Shown here piece by piece: positions 9,642-21,830 of a DNA stretch of 64,000 nucleotides. The DNA comes from Pseudoips prasinana (lineage: Eukaryota > Arthropoda > Insecta > Lepidoptera > Nolidae): contig OX621254.1 of the NCBI GenBank assembly GCA_951640165.1, positions 27,936,001 to 28,000,000 of the forward strand, read 5' to 3'. Position 1 is the stretch's first letter; each line of letters opens with the position of its first letter. A program made the position numbers and the translations under genes. Under the pieces are notes generated by a model that worked only from the letters and a program-made list of their open reading frames with translations, was not told the DNA's origin and ran no database searches.

Positions 9642-10100
9642 CAAAGTCAAAGTCAAAGTCAAAAAATCATTTATTCCGTAAAAATTTTACATTTATGTGG
9701 AATCGTCATATTTTTTACCCTACCGAGCAGTGCATGACGTGGCAGCTACTGAGAAACACTGCCAGAAAACTCAGTAGGAATCCTTTTTTAAAATAAAATA
9801 TACTTAAGATTAATTACAATCATGTAATGTACAATCATTGACTCAGAACAACTCAATCCCAAGCACTTTTATCAACTAAATAATCAGAAATTTTGTAATA
9901 TGCTACACAATTTGGCTTTAACAATTATTTTAAACTAATTCGTAGACAATTCTCTAATATCATTGGGAAGTTTGTTATAGAATCTTATACATTGCCTCAT
10001 AAAAGAGTTACTTATTATGTGGAGACGGGTAGGATGCAATATGAGATTATTCTTATATCTAGTATTTACATTATGTGTATCGCTCCTTTTACAGAAGGAA
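9642..10100 (-). mobile_element. Jockey-like LINE J1, 3' fragment
   Basis: The minus frame has NSFMRQCIRFYNKLPNDIRE and related residues, the same end as the 48395 copy, followed by the J1 3' UTR and a terminal run of 'gtcaaa' units at 9642-9665. The UTR stretch at 9800-9830 is uninterrupted and serves as the empty-site reference for the Helitron at 48599. Confidence 0.75.
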
Positions 10101-10262
10101 TTTTGCTGGTATACCCCTCGCACCCACTTCCACGGCATATAAATCAACCACAAAGCCGTTTCTGGTTAATTCTGTTGATAACTTGTAATACTTGTTTTTC
10201 TTGAACGCGTGAATAAAATAAAATAAAATCATTTGTAGTCTGTACTTTATTTCGCCACCGCT

Positions 10263-10343
10263 GAGGCAGAAGCTTCTCGAGTGAACCATGAACCGGAAGG
10301 GCTTCCGGCTCATGGTCGCTACTTGAGAAGCTTTCTGCCTCAT
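10263..10343. repeat. Imperfect foldback, about 38-bp arms
   Basis: 'gaggcagaagcttctcgagt' and 'acttgagaagctttctgcct' are inverted, with the matching continuing through 'aaccatgaaccggaag'/'cttccggctcatggt'. Several mismatches suggest an old small MITE or an older version of the perfect palindromes nearby. From 10500 to 10625 a segment with 'ggtgccctcag' recurs, diverged, at 23160-23290. Confidence 0.6.
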
Positions 10344-10644
10344 GCAGGCCCCATACAATATTAACCGAGGGTCGTCTACCTAGGTAGCTAGGGAAAGCCG
10401 CATGCTAGCTAGGGTAGGATCCTCAGCGTGTTGCCCCCTTAACACGTGATCGTTAATCCCGTGCAAGTGATCTGACCCCTATTTCGAATTCCATATTTTT
10501 ACTTCAGTGGCCGCCTGAGCTGTGGCCCGAAGCCCATAAGGGTGCCCTCAGGTATTAGTCGCTTAATTAAGCTGCTGGTTAAGAGCCTTTTGCGCTAGCC
10601 AACTGTTCGTTGTTTTCAATTCTTTAATTTTATTGATGATGATG

Positions 10645-11011
10645 ATGATGTCTTCCCGGCCGAATTTCGGCCACGGCGGCCATTCTCAATGGAGATTAGC
10701 CAATTGCGCAGGACATATTATAGTGCACAAGTGTGTGCGCAAACACAAGGGCACTTTCTATTCCATCACTCTCATGATCCGATGGGACACCTAGCGACAC
10801 GACCGGAAAGAGGTCAGGTACAGGACCGACGGCTTTACGTGCTCTCCGAGGCACGGGGGTGTAATACCGCCAACTTCCAGACTTCGGGCTGATACTGAGA
10901 AAGTTCTTTTTACGGAAAAATCCCAAAACTACTTTTTGGCCCGACCCGGGATTTGAACTCAGGACCTCATTATCTGCGGTTGAACACGCTACCGCTAGAC
11001 CAACGAGGCAG
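10645..11011 (-). repeat. tRNA-derived SINE, family 1
   Basis: Inverse full copy: the (ATG)n/'cggccgaatttcggccacgg' tail is on the left and the tRNA-like head is on the right, ending at 'caccaacgaggc' type sequence near 11008. The body has 'gccgtcggtcctgtacctga' on the minus strand, as in 21831 and 52429. Confidence 0.8.
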
Positions 11012-11249
11012 TCAAATAATGTAACAATAATAGCTTAGTAACTTGCTATTTATTATTTATTAAAGGATGTTAAAAATATATGTGACGAAACAGACCGCAC
11101 GGACGGACTAATTCAAAATATTTTGTTGCTTTAATTACTGTTTTTAAACTGTGTTTATGTACTGCATTGTGAGCTTGACAAGTACAAGTGTATGTAAACA
11201 CCCAAGTGCTGAATAAATTTCATTATTTAATTATTTCATTGTGCTGGAA

Positions 11250-11405
11250 GCCTTTGAGATTGCTTTGGAGATCTTTGTGAGAGGCATTTGTCCAGCGGGA
11301 GGCGTTTCTCGACATTCTTCTTGGCCAAAGTCTGGTAGTCAATAAAATAAAAACGGTTTTTGACTTACGTATACTTTAAAAAGCGCTTGTAAATAGTCAA
11401 GGGAC
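11250..11405. repeat. RTE tail scrap and LINE-tail X scrap
   Basis: 11250-11315 (+) resembles the RTE 3' end ('tggagatctttgtgagaggc', 'tttgtccagc'). 11337-11405 (-) matches the end of tail X ('aaagcgcttgtaaatagtc'). Both are short. 11012-11249 and 11406-11725 hold nothing I recognise. Confidence 0.5.
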
Positions 11406-11725
11406 AAAATAAGTCTACTATAAGAAAACATTATGTCATGATCTAATATGTATATCCTGGTGTCTATTTATTTGTCGATAAAGTTGTTCAGTGTACATTG
11501 TGTGTAATAATAATTAAATCGCAATCGTATAAAATATTTTTGAGTGACATACAAATATACTAACACATTTGGAATATTTACATATACAGTGTACATGCCT
11601 GTTATCTAGTTAATTGATTGGATACAAGTGGATAAAGTATGTACAGACGAGTTTGAAAATAATTGTCAATAATTATATTATTTTAAACTGTCAATAGTAA
11701 GAATTTTATAATATAGTATATTTGA

Positions 11726-11809
11726 ATTATATAGTATAGTATTGTACAGTATGGTATTGTGTAGTCCAGACTACACAATACCATACTGTACAATACTATA
11801 CTATATAAT
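11726..11809. repeat. Perfect palindrome, 41-bp arms, 2-bp spacer
   Basis: 11726-11766 and 11769-11809 are exact complements with only 'ca' between them. The arm contains 'gtacagtatggtattgtgta' and is not found elsewhere in the window. A single strand could form an 84-nt hairpin almost without a loop. Confidence 0.95.
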
Positions 11810-11873
11810 ACTATACAATCCGATAGAATAATATGTTTAATTTATAACTGGGAGGGTTTATGCTAACAACCGT

Positions 11874-12732
11874 ACCGTAGCCTAGTTGGTAGTGCTCCTG
11901 CCTACGAAGCTGGTGGTCCTGGGTTCGAATCCCGGTAAGTGCAAATATTTGTGTGATGAGCACGAATATTTGTATCTGAGTCATGGATGTTTTCTATGTA
12001 TATAAGTATTTATCAATCAATCAATCAATCAATTTATTTGCTAAGAATGCAGGTAATACATTTAGGTGTTACAATTATTATTACCATCCTATACATTCTG
12101 CCAAAAAAGCATGCAAAAGGTAATAAATTTAATTAATAGCAATAACAACTAAAATTAACAATCGCAATGTCAAGATTAATTAAATTAAATGGTATATAAA
12201 AACAGTCAATGAATTGAATGATTAATAAGTCAAACATACAACGTCAAATAGTGTTCTGCATAATTTACATTATTGTCTAAATTACAATTTCAAAAATACA
12301 ATTAAATCCTATGAATAATTATATAGTAAATTAAAAATTATCATTAAAAAAATCTGTTATTGAATAGTAACACTTTTCAATTAGTAGTTGCATGACCTTA
12401 TTCCTGAATTTTGTTATCGGTTCGTCCTTAAAGCTATCTGGTAATTAATTATATTTGGCGGGACACATATGTAAAACACTTTTTTTTAATAGTGCAGTGT
12501 GGAAGCCACCAGTGCATAAAACATTTTTATATTGTGAACGCAATTGTACATGGCGTTTTCTATTTTCATGTAATGAAGGGAACAAATTTTTATTACATTT
12601 AACAAATATCAAAATTTAGAATATGTACAACGTGTGTTTATCTATCTATATAAGTATGTATATCGTCACCTGGTACCCATAATACAAGCTTTGCTTAGTT
12701 TGGGGCTAGGATGATCTGTGTGACATTGTCCC
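11874..12732 (+). repeat. SINE family 2, split by a LINE tail
   Basis: The tRNA-like head and first body half (11874-12014) and the second half (12637-12732) are parts of one SINE, as the uninterrupted copies at 15841 and 26325 show. The break falls inside 'gtatttatctatctatataa'. Confidence 0.8.
12015..12636 (-). mobile_element. LINE 3' tail inserted in SINE 2
   Basis: The insert begins on the left with a (TCAA)n run, which on the minus strand is a (TTGA)n 3' tail. The SINE motif TTTATC is present on both sides (12009-12014 and 12637-12642), a 5-6 bp target duplication. The body is non-coding, so only the 3' UTR was inserted. Confidence 0.7.
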
Positions 12733-12734
12733 AA

Positions 12735-13220
12735 AAAAAAAAATCCCACGTAAAAACTCACGAACTTTTTTTTAAATGTGAAGCAACTCTTGGCCATCCT
12801 GATTGCGAGAGGTAAAGCATTTCACTGAAGAACAGACTGTACAAAGAAGAAGAGTGATGGAAACAAGGAGCGGTGAGACTTAGTTGGTTTTAAAGTTAAT
12901 TAATTATCAAGTTACATCGTTAGGAAAGGTCGCCCAGTTCGTAATATAGTTTTCCGCAACTCATAATTAAGTATTGAATCAAGTGTATCTAGTTCCGAGA
13001 CCTTTAATATGTCACGGTGCACTAGACTTAGAGACCTAGGTATGAAGTTATTCATGTCCTAGGCAATAACGATAAGTCGGAGGTAGGACGATAGTTATTA
13101 ATAAACGTTTAATTAAATATTCTTGTATAAAAGCCTATATAGTAAGTATATCGTCTCCTGGTACCCATAGTACAAGCTTTGCTTAGTTTGGGGTTAGGAT
13201 GATCTGTGTGACATTGTCCC
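12735..13220 (+). other. Unrecognised stretch ending in a SINE 2 scrap
   Basis: 12735-13140 shows no clear feature. 13143-13220 is the 3' third of SINE family 2 ('ggtacccatagtacaagctt' to 'gtgtgacattgtccc'). Confidence 0.5.
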
Positions 13221-13244
13221 TAGATTTTATTATTATTATTGTAG

Positions 13245-13512
13245 AAAAACTGTTCTGCTGTGTCACTGACAGCATAGAATATTGCCACCACATCGGAATC
13301 GAGGGAATATCTATCAGAAAACGGGCTACAGTGTCTCTCTGTGCATCATACTGCGAGCGCCAACCCGTCGGCCAAGCGTGGAGATTATGGGAAATTCCTC
13401 CAACTGATGAACACAACTCCATTATAGAAATCTTTCTCTAATCATCTAGATCTAATGTTTTAGTGGGGCCTTTGTCCAGCAGTGGACGTCATTTGGCTGA
13501 CATGATGATGAA
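13245..13512 (+). mobile_element. RTE-derived dwarf element
   Basis: The left part matches the 5' region of the RTE LINE at 49741 ('gcatagaatattgccaccac' versus the homologous block). The right part matches its 3' end ('tttgtccagcagtggacgtc' and a final 'gatgatga'). There is no coding sequence between them, so the two LINE ends are joined. A diverged copy. Confidence 0.65.
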
Positions 13513-13557
13513 AAGTGAACTAGTATGTAGTTTTTAACCATCTTAAAAAATACTTTT

Positions 13558-14113
13558 TACTACACGCCTTTATGAGTAGCCGGCAAGTATCAAAGAAGGC
13601 TCGACTAGCCGTGCACGATGGAGTGTTAGTGCCAACTTTAATGTAAAGTGAAAGTTGGGTATGGCAGAAAAAGAATGAAAATAAAATAAATGCAGTGGAA
13701 ATGAGAGCTCTGAGAAGTATGTGTGGTGTGACTTTGAGAGACAGAATTCGAAATACTGATGTAAGAGAGCGTTGTGGTGTGAAAGAGGATGTAGTCACAA
13801 AGATTGAAAAAGGCATGCTGAGATGGTTTGGCCATTTAGAAAGGATGAATGAAAGAAGATTGACAAAAGAAGTATACCTGGCCTGTGTGAATGGGACAAC
13901 CGGAAGGGGAAGACCACGTCGAACATTCTCTGACCAAATTGGAGATGTTCTCAAGAAAGGGCAGGTCAGAAGTACCCTAAACCGGCGAGCATGTATGAAG
14001 AATATAATGACAGTAATCGAGGTAAAAGAAGTATGCAAAGATCGTGACAAATGGAAATCCGTTGTCTCTGCCTACCCCTCTGGGAAACAGGCGTGAGTCT
14101 ATGTATGTATGTA
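13558..14113 (+). mobile_element. LINE C-terminal ORF fragment with (TATG)n tail, family L3
   Basis: The frame 13695-14096 (133 residues) has [57 protein letters not shown] and a C-terminal [17 protein letters not shown]. This string of motifs ends many insect LINE ORF2 proteins. Upstream codons back to about 13558 are also readable in a neighbouring frame. The stop is followed by a (TATG)n tail. The same family supplies the nested piece at 24086-24260. The reverse transcriptase core is absent. Confidence 0.7.
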
Positions 14114-14640
14114 AAAAATAAAGAGGTTGTCAATTCGATAAGATAAATCTCTCGCGCAGATAGCTAGTTTCCATTGTGACTGGCCGCAATGGTCGAAACT
14201 CGACCAGGACGTACTCGTATATCAACGGTCTACTGAACAATTCCAACCACTGCAACTTTTTTTTAAATTGCGTAAAGGATTTGGAGTAGGTACTAAAATA
14301 ACACACAGTTAGTGCTTAAGTGACATGTTTACCTATATGCCGACATAAGATTATAAAAAAAACTATGTGACAAATTGTATGGTACGTGGAGAGATAAAAA
14401 TTGGTGTGCCTAATCTTATCATCATGGAGAGTGTAATTATGACGGATAGGGTAATAGATGAAATGGCATAGTGCGACACGTAACCCCTAGAACCGACGGC
14501 AGTTGGGGCAGAAAAGTTCTTGAGTGGCGACCACAAACCGGAAGACGCAGTGTGGGTAGGTCCCCTACAATATGGACCGATCACCTTGTCGGTTCACTCC
14601 GCCCGCGTATTCGCGCGATCGCATTCAAGTTCCCGTGCTG
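14114..14640 (+). other. Unrecognised stretch and RTE C-terminal scrap
   Basis: 14114-14460 shows nothing clear. 14471-14625 reads as a decayed RTE end (TPRTDGSWGRKVLEWRPQTG, GRSPTIWTDHLV), cut before the stop. Confidence 0.5.
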
Positions 14641-15838
14641 TCCGCGGCATCGGTTTTCGGTCTACAGACTGACATTATGCATGCTCCGCTGGTGTCTGTA
14701 TTATATCATTGATTTCTGTTTATCTATCATTTATATAAATTTTGAATTATTGAATTCGGACATTCAGTTGGAAAGATTTTACGAGTTCTAAAATGTAAGT
14801 AGGTATTAGAAAAAAGTCGCGTGGTCGCCGCCAGTTAGCTCGACTAACTTTAGGTGTAGGCTTCACAGGGGTACGGAAGGGGACTCAATGTTAATAGAGT
14901 AATAAACCACAGCGGCACCGGGCCAAACTTTCTCGGTAATTAACTCTTTTTTGGTAACCTGACGCAAAAAGAAGGGTGTGTGTGTGTATTCAAATTCATA
15001 ACTTTTGAAAGGAGACGGATACGTTTTCATACAATATTGGGCCCGGATGTAAAATGGTCTATAAATGATCAGCCAATTACTAAAAATTCCATGGATTTTT
15101 TCAATCTGTGAGCAGAGTTATGAAAGGTGTAGTACTTAATAGAGAGGTTATGTACCAACCTATACTAAACAGCTGATTTTTAAGGGCGATTGCTATTTAA
15201 TAGTTATCCGTGTCCAGTATGTTAGCAAAAGTCGTACACATTAAGCAAATTGATCAGGTCCGTAGAGAGAATGCAGTCGTCGAGGGATATATAAACAAAA
15301 CAATAAAAAATACTCAAATCACTAAACGATACGAGAAATGAGTAACCGATCATAGATTAGGATTCAAAATCTATCACCAGTCACTGTCAGCATAGATTAA
15401 AAATATAGTTGCCAATAACTAATAAATAGATTTGAACAATAACCGACATTATGATTTCTATTTATTATGTTGATATTTTATTTTTTACTGTTGACATTAT
15501 GTGAATGTATTTAATAATTATTATGATTAAATCGGTTATCTGCTGTCTGGTGCAAAAGATTTTATATAACATTATTTGAACTCATTAACGTTAATCGATT
15601 ATAGTAATCAACAACGAATTTAATTCGTGACTTAATTTATTTTGAGAATTCTGGTTTTCCAGATTATAAATTGGGTCAATTTTTTACAGAAATAGAAAAT
15701 AATAACGCTTTTTTTAAGCCATATCTCAACTTATTACAGTCAGGCCCAGAAATCCCCGTCTCCTTTTTTTAAAATCTTTATTTTTTTCTTTCTTTCTTTT
15801 TGAAAGACAACGCCCGCACTAGGGAATCGGATTTGACC
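14641..15838. other. 1.2 kb without recognisable feature
   Basis: AT-rich DNA with no match elsewhere in the window that I could see. It has a short GT run near 14978 and poly(T) near 15765. It may be unique intron sequence of the lipase gene. Confidence 0.4.
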
Positions 15839-15840
15839 GT

Positions 15841-16071
15841 CACCGTAGCCTAGTTGGTAGTACTCCTGCCTACGAAGCTGGTGGTCCTGGGTTCGAATCC
15901 CGGTAAGTGCAAATATTTGTGTGATGAGCACGAATATATGTTTCTGAGTCATGGATGTTTTCTATGTATATAAGTATTTATCTATCTATTTAAGTATGTA
16001 TATCGTCGCCTGGTACCCATAGTACAAGCTTTGCTTAGTTTGGGGCTAGGATGATCAGTGTGACATTGTCC
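15841..16071 (+). repeat. tRNA-derived SINE, family 2, uninterrupted
   Basis: A complete copy: the head 'accgtagcctagttggtag', B box 'gggttcgaatcccgg', the body, then 'gtgtgacattgtcc' and an ATT-rich tail. It is the reference for the split copy at 11874. Confidence 0.85.
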
Positions 16072-16091
16072 TCGATATTATTATTATTAAA

Positions 16092-16256
16092 AATCTAATT
16101 CCTGTGTCGCGGGATACTTTACAAACATGTAATAGGACATTAATTACATCCAGACTCAGAACAACTATCTGGGGTCACACAAATAGTTGTCCGGCGCGGG
16201 ACTCGAACCCGCGACACGAAGCGGTGAAGCGACTTTCTTAGCCGCTGCACCACACT
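16092..16256 (-). repeat. tRNA-derived SINE, family 4
   Basis: Minus copy with 'cgcgggactcgaacccgcga' (B box complement) and 'agactcagaacaactatc'. It sits directly between SINE 2 and a Helitron. Confidence 0.8.
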
Positions 16257-16299
16257 TGAAGTCAAAAAATAAAAATACCCGTACGAAGCCGGGACCGAC

Positions 16300-16648
<349 letters not shown>

Positions 16649-17186
16649 TCTATATAAATAAAAAGACAAGTCCTGACTGACTGACTGACTCATCAACGCC
16701 CAGCCCAAACCCTTGGACCTAGAAAGCTGAAATTTTGCACAAATGTTTGTTTTATAATGTAGACAAGGAATAAGGAAGGATTTTTCGAAATTCAACCCCT
16801 AAGGGGGTAAAACGGGGGCGCTAAGTTAGTATGAAACTCTGCCGTTTTTGAAGTTTATGGCATAAAAATTGGTATTTGGTCTTCCAATAAAAAAATAAAA
16901 AATCACGTATTTCAGGGTTTTTGGAAATTCCACCCCCAAGGGCGAAAAATAGGGGATGTAAGTTTGTATAAAAAATGTGACAATTTTTAAGTTAAACGCA
17001 TGAAATTGGGTATTTGGCCTTTTAGTTAAAAATAAAAAATATATATTTCAGCATTTTTGGAAATTCCAGCTCCAAGAGCGTAAAATAGGGGGTGTAAGTT
17101 TGTATAAAAAATGTGATATTTTTTTAGTTAAACGCATGAAAATTGGTATTAAGCATTTCAGTTAAAAATTAAAAATATATATTTCA

Positions 17187-17269
17187 AGATGCTGAAACTT
17201 ATAAAGTTTGTTTTGGAGGTATTCTTACATTAAATACCTCCAAAACAAACTTTATAAGTTTCAGCATCT
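17187..17269. repeat. Perfect foldback at LINE 5' junction, 37-bp arms
   Basis: 17187-17223 is the exact complement of 17233-17269 with a 9-bp spacer. The right arm is the first coding stretch of the truncated LINE (reading NTSKTNFISFSI), so the left arm is an inverted copy of the LINE's own 5' end. Confidence 0.95.
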
Positions 17270-18365
17270 GCAATCGTACTCAACCAACCGGCGATTTTCG
17301 AATCACTATACACACTTGTGATGGTACAAATGCTGACAATTGTAACTGTTCTAGTATTGGCAAAGTTTCTAGCACAAAATATTTAGGGGTAATGTTGGAT
17401 CAGAGATTGTGCTGGTACCCTCATCTTGAGCAAGTTGCCAATAGAGTCCGCAAGCTAAACTGGATTTTTAAGACTCTGCGTCATGTGCTGCCTAGGGCTA
17501 TACAGAGTAGCGGTAAGCCTGGTGCAAATGTGCTCAATCAAATATATATTTCTCTTGCACAATCAATATTGATATACTGTATTCCTGTTTGGGGTGGGGC
17601 AACTAAATCTAAATTCATCCAATTGGAGCGAGCACAACGTGCCTTGCTCAAAATAATGCATTTTAAAAAAAGGAGATATTCTACAGAGAACCTCTATAAA
17701 CTTAGTGATGTATTGTCAGTTAGGAAACTATACATTACTCAAATAATTTTAAAAAAGCACAAAACCTTACCTTATAATTCGGATATACACGCTAAAAGAA
17801 GAAAACACAATATAGTTCAAATACCTACAACCAAGACCAATTTCGGATCTATGCAATTTAGTAAACGATCAGCTCAATTGTATAACAAAATAAATAAAGA
17901 AATTTTCGTATATGCAAAATCTTATCATATATGTAAAGAAATGTTGATTGACTGGATGAAACCTCTGACATATGATAATACTGAAGCTCTCCTACAAAAT
18001 ATAACTTAATACAAGTACACGACCCGCTCATACACTCAGAGACTCTCCCGCACCTACACGTACATCCACACACACGTACTCATACAACTTCATATCCATA
18101 ACACTCATGTACACTCAACAACACATACACACACACGCACACTCTCACACACGGTCACATAATTATATTTTTGTTTAACTAATACTTTGCTCTATTTTCT
18201 ACATATTTTGTTTTATTTTGTTTTTATTGTGTTTTAAGTATCTACTGTTGTGAAGGAGCGGAGTCCTCTAATACAGGCATTATTTGCTTAAATGAAGACT
18301 CCAAACCCAAATTGTTTGTGTATAACTTTTGGACACAATAAACGTTATTATTATTATTATTATTA
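17231..18365 (+). mobile_element. Jockey-like LINE J2, C-terminal reverse transcriptase and 3' UTR
   Basis: An open frame from about 17233 to 18009 (some 258 codons) gives the end of a jockey-type reverse transcriptase: STKYLGVMLDQRLCWYPHLE, then QSILIYCIPVWGGATKSKF and LERAQRALLKIM. The 3' UTR has CA-rich runs (18060-18160), AATAAA (18338-18343) and an (ATT)n tail. Upstream domains are absent by 5' truncation, but what remains has no stop, so this copy is fairly young. AAGA on both sides (about 17186-17189 and 18365-18369) could be a short target duplication in the host Helitron. Confidence 0.8.
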
Positions 18366-19897
18366 AAAAGATTTTTGGGAATTCCACCCCTTAGGGCGTA
18401 AAATAGGGCATGTAAGTTTGTATGAAAAATGCGACTTTTTTGAAGTTAAACCCATGAAAATTGGTATTTGGCCTTTCAGTTAAAAATAAAAATATGTATT
18501 CCAGGATTTTTGAAAATTCCACCCCGAAGGGCATAAAATAGGTGATGTAAGTTTATACTGACTGACTGACATATCAACGCACAGCCTAAACGGCTGGAGT
18601 TAAAGACTTGAAATTTTGACAGAAGGTACCTTTTACGACGTAGGCATCCACTAAAGAAGGGTTTTTGAAAATTCCACCCCAAGGGCGTAAAATTGGGGAT
18701 GTAAGTTTGTATGAAAAATGTGAAACGTTTTAAGTTATACGCATGAAAATTGTTATTTGGCATTTCAGTTAAAAATTATAAGTATATATTTCAGGATTTT
18801 TGGAAATTCCACCCCTAAGGACGACTAGAATAGGCGATGTAAGTTTGTATGAAAGTCTGTATTTTTTGAGTTAAACGCATGTAAATTGGTATTTGGTCTT
18901 TCAGTTAAAAATAAAGCAATCCAGGGAATTATTTGTTGTTAAAAAAAGGTAATCCAAAACTGATTCAATAGATCGCCACCAACAATTTAAGCAAACTCAA
19001 ATTAAAAAAAAATAGTTTCTTATGCCAAGTCGCTTAAAATGTCGTGGTCGTTGTCGTCTTAGTAAAGATTTAGCGTTTTATAAGATTTGTAACTTCGTTT
19101 TTTTGGTAAATTTTATAACAAATTAAAATAACGACATTTTAATCAAATTGGTATAAAAACGAATTTATCTAAAATTTGAGTTAGCGTAGTATAAATTGTT
19201 GGTGTCGAGATGATCGCACCCAAAAAACATCATCTTAATTTTACTGATCTACAAGTTCACAATTTTGTAACTAGATGGCGTTAATGAATATAATAATCAG
19301 ATCGCAGAACTTAATTGGCATTTCGGTTAAAATAAATAAATGCTTGAAATAAAAGGTAGTCCAAAACTGAATCAATAGATGATCGCCTAAATCTCACCCA
19401 AAATATATGCACACATCTTAATTTTACCGCTTTACAAGTTTATATTTTTGTTAGTAGATGGCGTAATCATCGTTTTTGATCGCGCTATGGTTTCGTTCAC
19501 AAAATGTCGCAACCTAATCTAATGGGAGTTACCTTTGTGATTAATGCATCGTTGATTATTATTTTACTTTATTTAACTTACTGACTATACTTAAGGACAA
19601 TTGATATGTATTCTTTGATTTTTGCTTGATGATATCGGGTCCTTTTTGTAAATAACAGTAGCAAAGTAGTCTTTCATTTATTTCTTAGTAAGGTTATTTA
19701 TAGGTTAGGTTCTATTCAATTTATATTGCTTATTTGTTTTAAAAGTTATATTTTTTAGATTAAGCTAGAAGTAAGTAGTTACATTGGTCATCATTCAAAA
19801 TTGTCGCGGACAAAGTCGCGGGCACCAGCTAGTAATTTATAAACGTACCGCCAGTGTGGTTTAATTTCAACATGTAATCGGTCCTGGTCCTGCCAAC

Positions 19898-20140
19898 TGC
19901 CACTTCAGCTTGGTAATTCTTCGAACTCTGTCTAGTTTAGTCAGATAGCAATGTGTTGGTTGTCTCAAGATCGTTATTTTTTTTTTATTTGACAGTAATT
20001 AATAAAACCTTATGTTGTAAATGTAAGGTTTACTACTCATTTGGTTGAAATTTGGCACATATACATTGATTACCTGGATTAACATATAGATTATTTTTAT
20101 CCGAAAGAAACTACCACGCGGGCGAAGCCACGGGCCGATT
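19898..20140 (+). repeat. Dispersed repeat copy and Helitron-like 3' end
   Basis: 19898-20015 matches 8629-8750. It is followed by 'catatacattgattacctgg' and a 'cacgcgggcgaagccacggg' hairpin-like end near 20115-20140 typical of Helitron tails here. 20141-20665 has no clear feature. Confidence 0.5.
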
Positions 20141-20667
20141 AGTATAGTTATATAAACGTGACGATGGGCAGGAAAACAACTTTGGATAATACATTTATTT
20201 CAATAACGTGACCATTTTCTGAGATTTCTATAAGAATGAAGGTCATATTATGAATGGATGCATTCGTAATTTTATTAGCATGTTTGTAGTCATACTTCAT
20301 CCATCTTTACGGTGATTAAGGTGATGCAAATAGTATGAGATCCGGCGGCATTATTTCTACACTCATGTTTAATTTTTTATTTGAAATAGGTTTTTTATAC
20401 AAATCATACTGGTATATGGATTAGGTTATGGTACCAATCGGCTTTCAGTAACCATCTGACGAAAGGAAGATCTTTTTTTTGAAGTTATACTTCTTTTGGC
20501 GCGATGGAGAAAAATGATGAGAGTGAATTTTACCGATGCGCGCGCACACCGACACCAAAAAATTTAACAGCATGAAGTTAGTTCTAGGTGGTATGAAAAT
20601 TGATAACTATGTTCAAGTTGTATATTAAGAAGTATAACTTCTAACGGGTGTAAATAAGTACACCAAA

Positions 20668-21030
20668 GTTTTTTTTTTTTTTTCTTAATTTATTTAAAGG
20701 GACTTTTACGCATAGCGTACTATGCCAGTTCCATCGTATCCTAAACAATAGAATTTTCACAAAATATGGATCATGAACTTGAACAAACCCACCGCATCAT
20801 CATTATTTGGTTGGGATAGAATTTTGTGGAACATGCCCACATCGGTTCTGTTCAAGTTCAGGGACCTTATTAAATTATTTCTACTAGACTCATATCGAAC
20901 ACATTCCATCAATAAATGTTGTAGGTCCTCGATACATCCACATTCCTCACAATTGGGTGAAGTGATCTTCTTCATCATAAAGGCAAATTTTTTGCATGGA
21001 AGGAAGATCTTAAAGTGCATAAAAATCACG
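20668..21030 (-). mobile_element. LINE 3' end with Cys-rich C-terminus and poly(A)
   Basis: Minus frame 21029-20757 contains KITSPNCEECGCIEDLQHLL and MECVRYESSRNNLI, a zinc-binding C-X2-C...H...C end as in I/R1/CR1-group LINEs. A T run at 20669-20683 is its poly(A) tail. 5'-truncated. Confidence 0.65.
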
Positions 21031-21199
21031 CGTAGGCGTCGAGCAAATCAAGCGCATCGAGCTATTATTCGATGAGGCAGTAAAAAGGTTTTCAATGCTT
21101 CACCAGACCATCGTCTAGGCTCCTGTAAATTTCAGGTAAAAAGAATATAATGCCATAGTTATAACGATGTAACCCTGGTGGAATTTCAATAGATATTAA

Positions 21200-21485
21200 C
21201 CACCTGCACGGCACATATTACAAGTGCACTATGTATTTTCTCCCTCTTGTGATTCAATGGGATGGCTAGGCTACACGATCGGAAAGAGGTCATATACAGG
21301 TCTGACGGTTTTATGTGCTCTCCAAGGCACGGGGGTTAAATACTGGTAACTTAGAGAGTCGAGGACGATACAAGGGATTTATTCTTAACTGAAAATACAA
21401 ATACCACTTTATGTCCTGACCCGGGATTAGAACCCAGTTCCCCATTATGTGATTAAACTCGCTACTGCTACACCAACGAGGCATT
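21200..21485 (-). repeat. tRNA-derived SINE, family 1
   Basis: Inverse copy; the head is at the right ('ctaccccaacgaggc'-like, 21465-21485) and the body has 'gagcacataaaaccgtcag' on the minus strand. More diverged than the 52429 copy. Confidence 0.7.
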
Positions 21486-21830
21486 GACACCAAAATGCTT
21501 AACACCTGGGATACATAATTTCTTTCGAAGTTTCATTTTCAAACAACGTCTCTTCATATTGTAAAGATCAAATTATTATTATTACTAAATAAGTGCATTT
21601 AGATTTTAACAAATATATTCACTTTTATATAAAAAAAACATGTAATCGAAAATTATTGAAAAAATCAAAAAAGTTTTATCAAGAGTATTATTTTAATCTC
21701 TGTTGCCTACACTTTTCTACATCTATAAATTTTTATGATGTATGTACGTCCAGTTATAGTCAAAGACTTGGTAATTTATGTTTTTCTTATTTTTATAATT
21801 TATGGCAATCTATACTTATATATAAGGCAA

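Larger units (their letters stand above)
16649..19832 (+). mobile_element. Helitron-like element, type D, hosting a LINE
   Basis: It starts TCTATATAAATAAAAAG immediately after the CTAG of the type C element and ends 'gtcgcgggcaccagCTAG' at 19829-19832, after a GAC/GTC-containing hairpin. The interior has diverged repeats of a roughly 150-bp module ('attccacccc' with 'gtaagtttgtat'). A jockey-like LINE occupies 17187-18365, so the net length is about 2 kb. No Rep or helicase motif is visible. The same 3' tail recurs at 36704-36986. Confidence 0.65.

Noticed and set aside
13695..14096. Host gene encoding a 133-residue basic protein
   Set aside because: The motif order and the (TATG)n tail, and a second truncated copy with target duplication at 24086, identify it as a LINE end.
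14641..15838. Hidden exon of the lipase gene
   Set aside because: No acceptor-donor pair with an open frame in the right phase was seen between exons 1 and 2 here, and exons 1 and 2 already join in phase with a plausible VPDCPG sequence.
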